Assembly: GCF_000143765.1 (NCBI RefSeq)
Contig: NZ_GL379771.1
Span: 806,001 to 870,000 of the forward strand
Direction: 5' to 3'
DNA from: Sphingobacterium spiritivorum ATCC 33861
GTDB lineage: Bacteria > Bacteroidota > Bacteroidia > Sphingobacteriales > Sphingobacteriaceae
DNA: 64,000 nt
Shown here: in pieces, positions 1 through 7,884 of the stretch
Layout of the letters: each line of letters begins with the position of its first letter
Position numbering within the stretch: the stretch's first letter is position 1
Notes under the pieces: generated by a model
The model's input: the letters and a program-made list of their open reading frames with translations, nothing else
Databases searched by the model: none
Told to the model about the DNA's origin: nothing
Program-made: the position numbers and the translations under genes

Positions 1-989
1 ACCAGCAACCCGGATATACCCGAAAAGAGAAAAACGGAAAATTCCTTTACTTCTCCGATAAAGGTAAAATAACTGACAAGAAGGTATTAGACCGTATCCG
101 TGCATTAGTCCTTCCTCCTGCCTGGCAGCAGGTTTGGATCTGTGCGAAGGCAAACGGGCATATACAAGCTACAGGTATAGATGCACGTGGCCGTAAACAA
201 TATCGGTATCACAATGACTGGTCTGCTTTCAGAAATCTGAAAAAATTTGATCGCCTGGAGGGATTTGCCAGAAAGCTGAAACTTTTGCGCGCGCAATTAA
301 AGAAAGATCTGAGACGCAAAAAACTCACAAAGGAAAAAGTTTGTGCCATTGCTGTGAATATTATGAGCCTCACGTATATCAGAGCAGGTAATAAAGCATA
401 CGAGGCGGAGTATGGATCATTTGGGTTGACAACCCTGAAAAACAAACATATTAAAATCCAGAGCAACAAGGTTTTTTTCAAATTCAAAGGTAAGAAAGGA
501 GTCGTCCAACAGATATATCTTAAAGAACCCAAACTGGTAAAAATGTTGAAAAATATTAAAGATATACCCGGACAGGAACTCTTTCAATATTATAACAAGA
601 ATGGTGAAATTGTGCGCTTAGACTCAGGTGACATTAACTCCTATCTCAAAGAGGCCATGAAGGACGAATACACATGCAAAGATTTCAGGACATGGGCGGG
701 TTGTACGCTTGCATTGATTGTCATGGCAGAGATGCCTGTTGCGGAAACTGAAACCGAAAGAAAGAAGAATCTGGTCCGCATAATAGATGAAGTAGCATCT
801 AAATTAGGAAATACACGAACCGTGACCCGTAACTATTATATACATCCGGAGTTGCAGAATCAATATCTGGATCAGCGTCTTGCACCTGTATTAAATCGTA
901 TAGCAAAGAAAAGTAAAGACAAACTGTCGGTGACAGAAATTGCAGAAAAATCATTTTTAAAATTTCTTTTATCTCTTACTTCGGCATAA
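1..989 (+). CDS. DNA topoisomerase IB (3' part; start lies before the window)
   Basis: This is the C-terminal part of a poxvirus-type topoisomerase IB, which relaxes supercoils through a 3'-phosphotyrosyl intermediate. The reading frame is open from base 3, so the internal ATG at 285 is not the start. Visible motifs are IRAGNKAYEAEYGSFGLTTL (first catalytic Arg), the lysine-rich strand FKFKGKKG, DFRTWAG (second catalytic Arg) and SKLGNTRTVTRNYYIHPEL. The last motif has an Asn nine residues before the second Tyr. That matches the Deinococcus-type enzyme, where Asn replaces the viral His and this Tyr is the nucleophile. Its neighbours Ku and LigD suggest a DNA-maintenance cluster, but there is no shared operon with them. 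Family assignment is firm; the N-terminal end cannot be seen. Confidence 0.93.
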   Translation, partial: QQPGYTRKEKNGKFLYFSDKGKITDKKVLDRIRALVLPPAWQQVWICAKANGHIQATGIDARGRKQYRYHNDWSAFRNLKKFDRLEGFARKLKLLRAQLKKDLRRKKLTKEKVCAIAVNIMSLTYIRAGNKAYEAEYGSFGLTTLKNKHIKIQSNKVFFKFKGKKGVVQQIYLKEPKLVKMLKNIKDIPGQELFQYYNKNGEIVRLDSGDINSYLKEAMKDEYTCKDFRTWAGCTLALIVMAEMPVAETETERKKNLVRIIDEVASKLGNTRTVTRNYYIHPELQNQYLDQRLAPVLNRIAKKSKDKLSVTEIAEKSFLKFLLSLTSA

Positions 990-1033
990 ATTTCACGCAC
1001 ATACACCTCATTGTGATCCGGGGATGAGGAAGC

Positions 1034-1081
1034 AAAAAAAATCCCCCAAGCAAGAGACTGTAAACAGTCAGTGCCTGAGGG
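1034..1081 (-). terminator. Rho-independent terminator of the ECF sigma gene
   Basis: Read on the minus strand, an outer stem (CCCTCAGGCA with TGCTTGGGGG, two G-T pairs) encloses an inner stem (GACTGT/ACAGTC) and is followed by a run of eight T. It starts about 25 bases after the sigma gene stop. There is no T run on the plus strand, so it serves the minus-strand gene only. Confidence 0.75.
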
Positions 1082-1106
1082 AAAAGAAAAATGGTATAAT
1101 TATATA

Positions 1107-1610
1107 TTATTGATAAACGGCTAAAACATTCTTCAGTTTTTTTCTGGCCATATGAATCCGGGTTTTGACTGTACCCACAGGCAGATTAAGATGCTCAGCA
1201 ATTTCGTAGTATTTATACCCCTCAAAATACATGGTAAAAGGAACATAACAACCTTTATCCAATTCGGAAAGCGCCTGTTGTATATCATCCATCACAAATT
1301 TATTTTCTCCCCAATTATGAACAGCAGAAAAGTACATCTGAGAAGAACTTACTTCTTCTTCTGTTGTAATGAATGACTGAGTCTTAGAAACTCTGCGGTA
1401 TCCGTTAATGAAAGTATTCTTCATAATAGTATACAACCAGCCTTTAAGATTAGTCCCCTCTTTAAAATTCTGAAAGTAGGTCACAGCTTTGAGAAACGTC
1501 TCCTGAAGAAGATCATTGATTTCCTCATTATCTTTTGTAAAGCGTTTTGCGAAGCTCCGGAGTTCATTAGTTTGCTCCATAACCTGAGTATTAAATTCGT
1601 TTCTAGTCAT
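1107..1610 (-). CDS. ECF-type RNA polymerase sigma factor
   Basis: A sigma-70 family, extracytoplasmic-function sigma factor of about 167 residues that would direct RNA polymerase to a specific promoter set. Region 2 is seen in NDLLQETFLKAVTYFQNF and LKGWLYTIMKNTFINGYRR. Region 4 is seen in YYEIAEHLNLPVGTVKTRIHMARKKL, a helix-turn-helix. I chose the ATG at 1610. The frame runs 21 codons further upstream, but those residues (MIQQNRVNCKML...) do not look like sigma region 1 or 2, and the family normally starts just before a sequence like this one. No anti-sigma factor lies next to it, so its control must come from elsewhere. A terminator follows. Its targets cannot be read from the sequence. 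Confidence 0.88.
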   Translation of the reverse strand: MTRNEFNTQVMEQTNELRSFAKRFTKDNEEINDLLQETFLKAVTYFQNFKEGTNLKGWLYTIMKNTFINGYRRVSKTQSFITTEEEVSSSQMYFSAVHNWGENKFVMDDIQQALSELDKGCYVPFTMYFEGYKYYEIAEHLNLPVGTVKTRIHMARKKLKNVLAVYQ

Positions 1611-2009
1611 AATAGTAGATTTTTTATTTCCGCTTTGAAGCATTTTACAGTTAACTCTATTTTGTTGAATCATCGCAAGACATTATTCAAAGTGCATGCT
1701 AAAAAGAGTGGTTTTTTTCTTTCAAAAAACGTATAAATACCTATAAACTTTTGGTTAAATCAACACCACTCCCCATAGAGTTTAAAAAGCCCAATTATCA
1801 GCAAGGCAGATACGTATTTATACGCGTATTTAACCCCGATGAAATTGAAAATTTTGGCTTCTGAAACATAGAGAAGAATTTGGTACAGACGTACACAGCT
1901 CTAAATGTCTATTTAATAATACAAAACAGCCTTTCGGAAACGTATTCAAAACATTAAAAATCAACCGCATACACCGAAACCTTCTGATCATTGCGTTGTT
2001 TATATTAGT
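1611..2009. other. Intergenic region between sigma factor and Ku
   Basis: About 400 bases, AT-rich, between two divergent genes. I see no credible coding frame and no perfect TAnnTTTG box. The one notable feature is an 11-base pair of inverted copies, CGTATAAATAC at 1730-1740 and GTATTTATACG at 1814-1824, which could be paired binding sites or chance in AT-rich DNA. Confidence 0.5.
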
Positions 2010-2765
2010 ATGAGAGCAATTTGGACAGGAGCAATAGGTTTTGGACTTGTTAATATCCCGGTTAAAATATACAGTGCCACACAAAGCAGTTCACTGGATC
2101 TGGACATGCTGGATCGGAAAGATAAATCAAATATCAAGTACAAAAGGGTGAATGAGAAGACAGGTAAAGAAGTCGCATGGGAAAATATTGTCAAAGGATA
2201 TATGCTGAAAGACAAATATGTCGTACTGGAGGATGCGGACTTTGAAGATGCAAGTCCTGAAAAAAATAAAATGATCAATCTCCGGTCCTTTGTCAAACTT
2301 GAAGAAATAGATAGTATTTATTTTGATACTCCCTATTATTTAGAGCCTCAGAAAGGTGGAGAGAAAGCCTACCAGTTACTCTTAAAAGGATTAGAAAAAA
2401 GCAAAACTGCAGGCTTAGGATCCTTTGTTATGCGCAATATTGAAAATCTGGTCATTATAAAACCCTACCAGAATATGCTTTTACTAAATAAGCTCCGTTT
2501 TGAAGAAGAAATTCGCTCAGCTGAAGAATTAAAGATTCCGGGAGCCTCGAAGATCAAAAAGGAAGAAATGGATATGGCTTTACAGCTTATCAAACAACAC
2601 AGCCATAGCTTTGATATCTCCGGATATAAAAATGAATATACCCGTGATCTGCTCAAGATCATCAAACAGAAAGAAAAAGGCAAACGGGCAACTATCCGAA
2701 AGATGACAGTAGAAAATACAAAAGCAGCAGATCTGCTAGCGCAGCTAAAGGCAAGTTTAGCTTAA
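2010..2765 (+). CDS. ku: Ku protein, non-homologous end joining
   Basis: Bacterial Ku forms a homodimeric ring that binds double-strand DNA ends and recruits LigD. The start MRAIWTGAIGFGLVNIPVKIYSA is the classic N-terminus of the family, and 251 residues fits the usual 250-300. Further family motifs are YKRVNEKTGKEVAWENIVKGY, the DIDSIYFDTPYYLEP-like strand (EEIDSIYFDTPYYLEP) and FVMRNIENLVIIKPY. The C-terminus is short and lysine-rich (KQKEKGKRATIRK), as in minimal Ku proteins. It faces ligD head-on and the two stop codons overlap (2762-2765), so the two genes are adjacent but not co-transcribed. Assignment is firm. Confidence 0.97.
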   Translation: MRAIWTGAIGFGLVNIPVKIYSATQSSSLDLDMLDRKDKSNIKYKRVNEKTGKEVAWENIVKGYMLKDKYVVLEDADFEDASPEKNKMINLRSFVKLEEIDSIYFDTPYYLEPQKGGEKAYQLLLKGLEKSKTAGLGSFVMRNIENLVIIKPYQNMLLLNKLRFEEEIRSAEELKIPGASKIKKEEMDMALQLIKQHSHSFDISGYKNEYTRDLLKIIKQKEKGKRATIRKMTVENTKAADLLAQLKASLA

Positions 2766-5242
2766 AATTTTTCTAATGCCTTTTTGATATCGGCAGGATG
2801 ATCAAAAATATCTGCCCATGGATCCTCCGTTTTTTCCAGACGATCAGCAATAGAAGTAATATTAAATTGTCTGATATCCAACCCTCCTTTCACTTCTTTC
2901 CAATGCAAAGGCGTACTGATAGTTGCACTTTCCTTCGGACGGACAGAATATGGAGCTGCAATAGTTTGTCCCCGCCGGTTCTGCAGATAATCCAGATAGA
3001 TCAGACCTTTCCTTTTCCGGGGATCCCTGATCAGACTAGTTGTATCCGGATGTTCCTCATGGATCATCTCTGCGATAAACTGTATAAAATCACGGACTAC
3101 ATCATAAGTATATTTTTTATTTACATAAAGGTATATGTGCAAGCCTGTAGAACCGGATGTCTTAATATAATCTGTGACACCAGCCTGCTTAAAGAGACGA
3201 TGGGCAGTTCTGGCAACATCAATCAAAACTTCAAAGTCAGCTCCGTTGGGATCCAGATCCAACACAGCAAAGTCCGGATATTCTTTCTTTTTATAGGTAG
3301 ACAGCCAGGGATTAATTTCTATAGATCCTAAATTTGCAATGTAAAGCAGAGTTGCCTTATTATTACAGATCAGATAATCGATGTCCTTATCTGTACTTTC
3401 CGAATACATGGGAACTGTGCGCAACCAGCCAGGAATCTGCTTTACGTCTACATCTTTTTGAAAAAAACTCTTTTCTTCTATACCATTTGGGAAACGGTGC
3501 ATGGAAATCGGTTTATCTTTGAGATAGGGCAATGCAAGATCCCCGTATTTCTCATAATATGTTAACAACTGCCCCTTAGTATATCCATCTGAGGGCCAAT
3601 ATATCTTGTCCAGATTAGTAAGCTTTACCTGATGACGGTCGACTGTAACAACCTTATCTTTCACCAACTCTTGTTCATCCCGTTCTATCTGTACATCCTT
3701 CACATTCTTATCCATACGTAATCCTTTAAAAACAGGATGACGAAGATGCCTGTCTGCAGTCCATTCCGAATAATAGACTTCACACACCACAGCAGGCTTC
3801 ACCCACGTGACCTCCTTTTCTTTAGCTACTACCACGTGTGCATCAAAAGGTTTATCGGTCTTCTTCGTATCCTTTAGTATATCAAAAATATCTTTTAAAA
3901 TATCCTCCGTAAAGCCTGTTCCACAATTCCCTAGATATATCCAATGATCCTTTTCGTAATATCCCAACACTAAAGCGCCAAAAAAGGAACGGCTACCCTG
4001 AGGCTTTGTATATCCGCAGATCACTGCTTCCTGAGTTTTCCGGAATTTAACTTTAAGCCACTGGCTACTCCGTTTTCCGGCATGGTACAAACTCTCCGTA
4101 TCTTTTGCTATGACTCCTTCCCAACCCTGCTTTTCAGCCTGTTTCCTGATTTTTGAAACCGTTCCTGTCAAAGCTTCAACAGGCATTATTACAGATTTTT
4201 TCACCCCTTTTAATAGTAATTGAAGCAGATCCTTTCGCTCCTTCAATGGATATTGACTCAGGTCATTTTCATCCAGACTCAGGATATCAAAAATATAATA
4301 CCGAATTACGAAAGAAGGTGGCAAAGGTTCTCCACTCTGCAAAAGCTGGAACTGAGCTTTCCCGTTTTTATCTTCAATAACAACTTCCCCGTCCAGCCAG
4401 ACATCGCGGTCCAGAGCCGACAACGCTTTCACTACACTCGGAAATAGTTTGTTCATCTGTTTCCCATTACGGGAGTACAACACAACTTTTTTGGCGGTCT
4501 TAACAGCAATTATCCGGAAACCATCATATTTTTTTTCATACAACCACCCCTCTTCATCCGGTAAATCCGTAGCGAGTCTGGTTAACATGGGAAGAGGTTC
4601 CAGCAGTTCAACCTCTGCATTTTTAGCAGGTGAAGCAGACAATTTTGATTTCTCTTTTAATGTCTTTGCAGACTTCTTTTTATACTGTTCTCCTTGATCC
4701 TTTATCTTCTTACTGACATAGTCTTCAGCATTGTACGGTCTATCTACGGCGAACTTATCTTTGTGTTTGATCAACAGCCAGGATTTACCATCACTATCTT
4801 TTATACGGACTAAGGCAAACTCCCCTTTTAATATTTTTCCGTGAAGAATAACTTTAACTGAACCCTGTTCCACATCATCCAACAGACTTTCCTCGTTACC
4901 GTCCCCCAAAGGGTGGAAATAACCTTCGTCAAATATAGAAACAGTCCCGGCACCGTAGTTTCCTTTAGGAATCTCTCCTTCAAAGCTGGCATAATCAACA
5001 GGATGATCTTCCACCTGCACCGCAAGTCTCTTATCCTGCGGAAAAAGAGAAGGACCTTTAGGTACTGCCCAGCTTTTGAGTACTCCCCCCATCTCCAGAC
5101 GAAAGTCATAATGCAGACGACTGGCATGATGTCGCTGGACAACAAATCGCAATTTCTCAGGTTTCTCCGAATTTGCAGAACCTTTTGGTTCCACCGTTTC
5201 CTTGAAATTACGCTTCTTATGGTATTGCGCCAATTTATCCAT
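2762..5242 (-). CDS. ligD: ATP-dependent DNA ligase D, PE-Lig-Pol order
   Basis: A three-domain end-joining ligase of 826 residues. The 3'-phosphoesterase domain comes first, with H38, H44, D46 and H80 (RHHASRLHYDFRLE, VEDHP), each exactly four residues before the known Pseudomonas LigD active-site positions. The ligase domain follows, with the adenylated lysine K238 in KYDGFR, WEGVIAK (about 374-380) and WLKVK. The primase-like polymerase is last (about 535-826), with the metal-binding LDLDP (D662, D664) and SGSTGLHIY (696-704). This is the Pseudomonas order; Mycobacterium has the polymerase first. A lysine-rich linker (about 180-205) joins PE to ligase. Its partner Ku lies directly downstream on the other strand, with overlapping stops. 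The start at MDKLAQYHKKRNF is typical for the family. Confidence 0.97.
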   Translation of the reverse strand: MDKLAQYHKKRNFKETVEPKGSANSEKPEKLRFVVQRHHASRLHYDFRLEMGGVLKSWAVPKGPSLFPQDKRLAVQVEDHPVDYASFEGEIPKGNYGAGTVSIFDEGYFHPLGDGNEESLLDDVEQGSVKVILHGKILKGEFALVRIKDSDGKSWLLIKHKDKFAVDRPYNAEDYVSKKIKDQGEQYKKKSAKTLKEKSKLSASPAKNAEVELLEPLPMLTRLATDLPDEEGWLYEKKYDGFRIIAVKTAKKVVLYSRNGKQMNKLFPSVVKALSALDRDVWLDGEVVIEDKNGKAQFQLLQSGEPLPPSFVIRYYIFDILSLDENDLSQYPLKERKDLLQLLLKGVKKSVIMPVEALTGTVSKIRKQAEKQGWEGVIAKDTESLYHAGKRSSQWLKVKFRKTQEAVICGYTKPQGSRSFFGALVLGYYEKDHWIYLGNCGTGFTEDILKDIFDILKDTKKTDKPFDAHVVVAKEKEVTWVKPAVVCEVYYSEWTADRHLRHPVFKGLRMDKNVKDVQIERDEQELVKDKVVTVDRHQVKLTNLDKIYWPSDGYTKGQLLTYYEKYGDLALPYLKDKPISMHRFPNGIEEKSFFQKDVDVKQIPGWLRTVPMYSESTDKDIDYLICNNKATLLYIANLGSIEINPWLSTYKKKEYPDFAVLDLDPNGADFEVLIDVARTAHRLFKQAGVTDYIKTSGSTGLHIYLYVNKKYTYDVVRDFIQFIAEMIHEEHPDTTSLIRDPRKRKGLIYLDYLQNRRGQTIAAPYSVRPKESATISTPLHWKEVKGGLDIRQFNITSIADRLEKTEDPWADIFDHPADIKKALEKF

Positions 5243-5285
5243 AATCCTATACTTTCTATACTAACATCAGGATATTAACAAAGGT

Positions 5286-5876
5286 TTACAGCTTACTTAT
5301 CAATTTGTCTCTGAAATATACACGCTCTATAATTCTGGCTTTGGATAGCTGAGCATATAAGTTAGGAAGAACTGATGATGCCACATTACGTATCTCTGAG
5401 TTATTGGCATCCGAAACAGCCTGTTCGAAAAGAGGGATGCTGCGTTCATAATCTTCAATAACCATTTTTATAAATCTATAATCAAAATCTCTGTTCTTTT
5501 CTTCCTTCAGATCTGAAACTTGCTGCGCATCAATGACATTCATGACTTCCGGAATAGCCACATTCATATTATCTCCTAAAGCTATAATCTGTGCCACATC
5601 TTTAGTGTGGCATTCTTTTAATGCCAATGCAAGATTGCGGATAGAATCCGAACTGGCCATCTGTAAAGCTTGTTCTGAAGCATTTTTTAATTTAAGTCCG
5701 CTTTCAACAGTTTTTATAAAAAAGCGTTCTGCATCAAAATAAATATTGTAATCCAATATCGAGGCAGATACTACCGAATCTGTCAGTGGCGCATTTTTAA
5801 TGGACGTGGGTTTCTGGCAACTGCTTAAGCCAAATGCAATTGCAGATAAGAGAGTATAATATAGGTAAGCTTTCAT
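5286..5876 (-). CDS. DUF4142-family lipoprotein
   Basis: A 196-residue predicted lipoprotein: hydrophobic N-terminus and lipobox LSSC with Cys20. The rest fits DUF4142, a helical ferritin-like fold of unknown function. Recognisable pieces are FFIKTVESGLKLKNASEQAL, FDYRFIKMVIEDYERSIPLFEQA and the C-terminal VLPNLYAQLSKA. The family usually has more histidines, and here the common DHxxxxxLF motif reads DYERSIPLF, so a metal-binding role is doubtful. It stands alone, with non-coding DNA on both sides. Family call moderately sure; function unknown. Confidence 0.7.
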   Translation of the reverse strand: MKAYLYYTLLSAIAFGLSSCQKPTSIKNAPLTDSVVSASILDYNIYFDAERFFIKTVESGLKLKNASEQALQMASSDSIRNLALALKECHTKDVAQIIALGDNMNVAIPEVMNVIDAQQVSDLKEEKNRDFDYRFIKMVIEDYERSIPLFEQAVSDANNSEIRNVASSVLPNLYAQLSKARIIERVYFRDKLISKL

Positions 5877-5992
5877 GATGTTGTGCTGTATAATTACTAT
5901 AAGTACACACAGAAGCTCTAAGTGTTGAGGGGAAAAACACCTTAAAAAAAAGAATAATACCTGTTAAGAGAGGTTAAAAGCGTAATTGCGGA

Positions 5993-6376
5993 TTAGCTTA
6001 TATCCGTTAGGCTGATAATTTTGTCCGTTCCGAACCTGAATATCGACCGGCCTTTCATACTGATGACCTGCCCGCGTTCATAACCATTAGGCAAATCCAC
6101 AGCCAATTTGGCCGAATAGTCGATTTCGATTTCAGTCTGCTCAGGAGAATGCTGAACAGCCAAAATTTCCTGTTTACGTTCCGAAAACAACTCAGCAGCC
6201 TGTACAGCCTGATCCCAGAATGCACGGCGACCTAATAAAGATAAGTTGATTTCTCCGTCGGTAATGTTAACAAAACGGATTTCGTCATCCAGATCCGCAA
6301 GCATACCTGCTATATCCAACTGATTGTAGGCCTCTACATAATTGCGAATCAGTTTTTCTCGCTGCGTATAGTCCAT
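5993..6376 (-). CDS. NTF2/SnoaL-like protein
   Basis: A 127-residue protein with the pattern of the SnoaL/NTF2-like cone fold. It opens with an N-terminal helix pair (REKLIRNYVEAYNQLDIAGMLADL), followed by DDEIRFVNITDGE and then beta strands ending in SIFRFGTDKIISLTDIS. Such proteins are often small-molecule binders or isomerase-like, so no specific activity can be assigned. Its ATG overlaps the stop of the DUF4293 gene by one base (TAATG at 6374-6378), so the two are probably translationally coupled and transcribed from the promoter at 6872. Confidence 0.75.
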   Translation of the reverse strand: MDYTQREKLIRNYVEAYNQLDIAGMLADLDDEIRFVNITDGEINLSLLGRRAFWDQAVQAAELFSERKQEILAVQHSPEQTEIEIDYSAKLAVDLPNGYERGQVISMKGRSIFRFGTDKIISLTDIS

Positions 6377-6849
6377 TATCGTAATCTTTCTGCTGATTTT
6401 ATCAGGCGTTCATCTTTACGTATACCACCGAAAGCAAGAGATAAGAATACTATAGCAACCGGGAATAAGAAAAATCCCACTCCAATATTACTTGCTGAAA
6501 GATATTGGGATGTTTTGGATAAAATATCTCCGGAAAAAGAGTAAAGCCAGAAAAAGAATAAAACAACCAGAACCATCTGTAACAAAATCAGTTTGATTTG
6601 CATTTTGCGGTCTTTAAACTTAAAGATGATATATACCGGAATCAATCCTAAAACCACTGTAGCAATACTCTGCAAAATAAAAGATTCTTCTTTGACAGAT
6701 TCACCGTTAACAGCAGTATAAGACCCTGACACTAATAATTTCCTTCCTATTCCCGCCACATCGATATACTGCAGATAAGGGAACAGAAACAATGCGAAAA
6801 TAGTCACTCCCGCTAATAATAACCAAACCGTTTGAATACGCTGTATCAT
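6376..6849 (-). CDS. DUF4293 integral membrane protein
   Basis: A 157-residue membrane protein starting MIQRIQTVWLLLAGVTIF, the signature beginning of the Bacteroidota-specific DUF4293 family. Four hydrophobic segments are visible, at about 7-27, 60-77, 83-105 and 120-140. An extracytoplasmic loop after the first segment contains LQYIDVAGIGRK. The function is unknown. It is first in a two-gene unit with the NTF2-like gene, whose start codon overlaps its stop by one base. A good minus-strand promoter lies 20-50 bases upstream. Confidence 0.85.
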   Translation of the reverse strand: MIQRIQTVWLLLAGVTIFALFLFPYLQYIDVAGIGRKLLVSGSYTAVNGESVKEESFILQSIATVVLGLIPVYIIFKFKDRKMQIKLILLQMVLVVLFFFWLYSFSGDILSKTSQYLSASNIGVGFFLFPVAIVFLSLAFGGIRKDERLIKSAERLR

Positions 6850-6871
6850 AAGATTATTTTATTGTAACAAA

Positions 6872-6902
6872 CAAACTTAGATAAATTTGCCTTTATATGC
6901 AA
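6872..6902 (-). promoter_or_regulatory. Bacteroidota promoter for the DUF4293 pair
   Basis: On the minus strand there is TTG (6902-6900), a 20-base spacer, then TAAGTTTG (6879-6872), which matches the -33/-7 consensus TTG...TAnnTTTG. The predicted start of transcription near 6868 leaves a leader of about 19 bases before the ATG at 6849. Confidence 0.65.
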
Positions 6903-7064
6903 TATTATTGACTTGTATATAAAACTAATTTATCGGTTTCTCCTCTGCCGTAAAGCTCTAATTTTTCAGAGAAAATATACTGTCATATCCCAAAGTGAAT
7001 GTCTAACAGTTTAATCTGCTTTATTAACAATGCTAATGTCAAATTGTTCCGTCAAAAAATGAAG

Positions 7065-7098
7065 TTGAATCATAAAATCATCCAAATCACTACATTTG
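7065..7098 (+). promoter_or_regulatory. Promoter of truA, predicted leaderless transcript
   Basis: TTG (7065-7067), a 23-base spacer, then TACATTTG (7091-7098). The GTG start of truA is at 7103, only four bases after the box. By the usual geometry transcription would begin at 7102 or 7103, leaving no room for a ribosome binding site. Confidence 0.6.
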
Positions 7099-7102
7099 CA
7101 AT

Positions 7103-7876
7103 GTGGAACTAAAAACAAAACGTTTCTTTCTGGAGATAGCATATCAAGGCACAGCATATCATGGTTGGCAAATCCAGCATAACGCTGTTTCTGTACAGGA
7201 AAAGTTAAATGATGTACTTAAAACCTTACTTCGTAAGGACATAGAAACCATAGGTGCCGGCCGTACAGATACAGGAGTACACGCAAGGCAGTTATTTGTT
7301 CACTTCGATGCCATACCGGAAGGTCTGCTATTACAGCCAGATAAATTTGTTCATTCCCTCAATGCCTTGTTGCCGCACGATATTGCAGTATACAGGCTTT
7401 TACCGGTAGATGACCAAGCTCATGCCCGTTTTGATGCAACATCCAGATCTTACGAGTACCATCTGCATTTTAAAAAAGATCCCTTTCTGATAAATGCCTC
7501 CTGGCTGACCAGAGATATTCCGGATGTAGTGAAGATGAATGAAGCCTGTCAATACCTCCTGGGAAGACAGGATTTCGAATGTTTCAGTAAATCCAACACA
7601 CAGGTTTTTACCAATTTTTGTGATATATCAAGAGCTGAATGGCTATGGAATACCGATGATCATCTAGTTTTTCATATTTCCGCAGACCGCTTTCTAAGAA
7701 ATATGGTCCGCGCGATTGTAGGCACCTTGTTAGAAATTGGCCTGAAAGGAAAAGAACCTGTGTATATACAGGAAGTCATTGCGAGCAAGAGTCGCTCAAA
7801 GGCCGGAACATCTGTCCCGGCGCATGGATTATACTTAACGGAAGTGGTTTATCCTTATATTAGTAAACGTAAATAG
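7103..7876 (+). CDS. truA: tRNA pseudouridine(38-40) synthase TruA
   Basis: Converts uridines 38-40 of the tRNA anticodon arm to pseudouridine. The catalytic aspartate is D56 in GAGRTDTGVHA. Other family signatures are YQGTAYHGWQ, ATSRSYEYHL and DRFLRNMVRAIVGTLLEIG. At 257 residues the length is normal. The start is a GTG. The ATG two bases upstream is out of frame and stops after three codons. A -7 element ends four bases before the GTG, suggesting leaderless translation. The ABC exporter gene starts eight bases after the stop, so the two form an operon. Confidence 0.96.
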   Translation: MELKTKRFFLEIAYQGTAYHGWQIQHNAVSVQEKLNDVLKTLLRKDIETIGAGRTDTGVHARQLFVHFDAIPEGLLLQPDKFVHSLNALLPHDIAVYRLLPVDDQAHARFDATSRSYEYHLHFKKDPFLINASWLTRDIPDVVKMNEACQYLLGRQDFECFSKSNTQVFTNFCDISRAEWLWNTDDHLVFHISADRFLRNMVRAIVGTLLEIGLKGKEPVYIQEVIASKSRSKAGTSVPAHGLYLTEVVYPYISKRK

Positions 7877-7884
7877 AATAAGTA

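Noticed and set aside
1830..2084. An 84-codon minus-strand frame in the sigma/Ku gap, running into Ku
   Set aside because: It overlaps the start of Ku, has no family likeness or promoter, and its composition looks like antisense of AT-rich DNA.
2798..3331. A 177-codon plus-strand frame opposite ligD
   Set aside because: Antisense shadow of the polymerase domain of ligD, with no recognisable motif.
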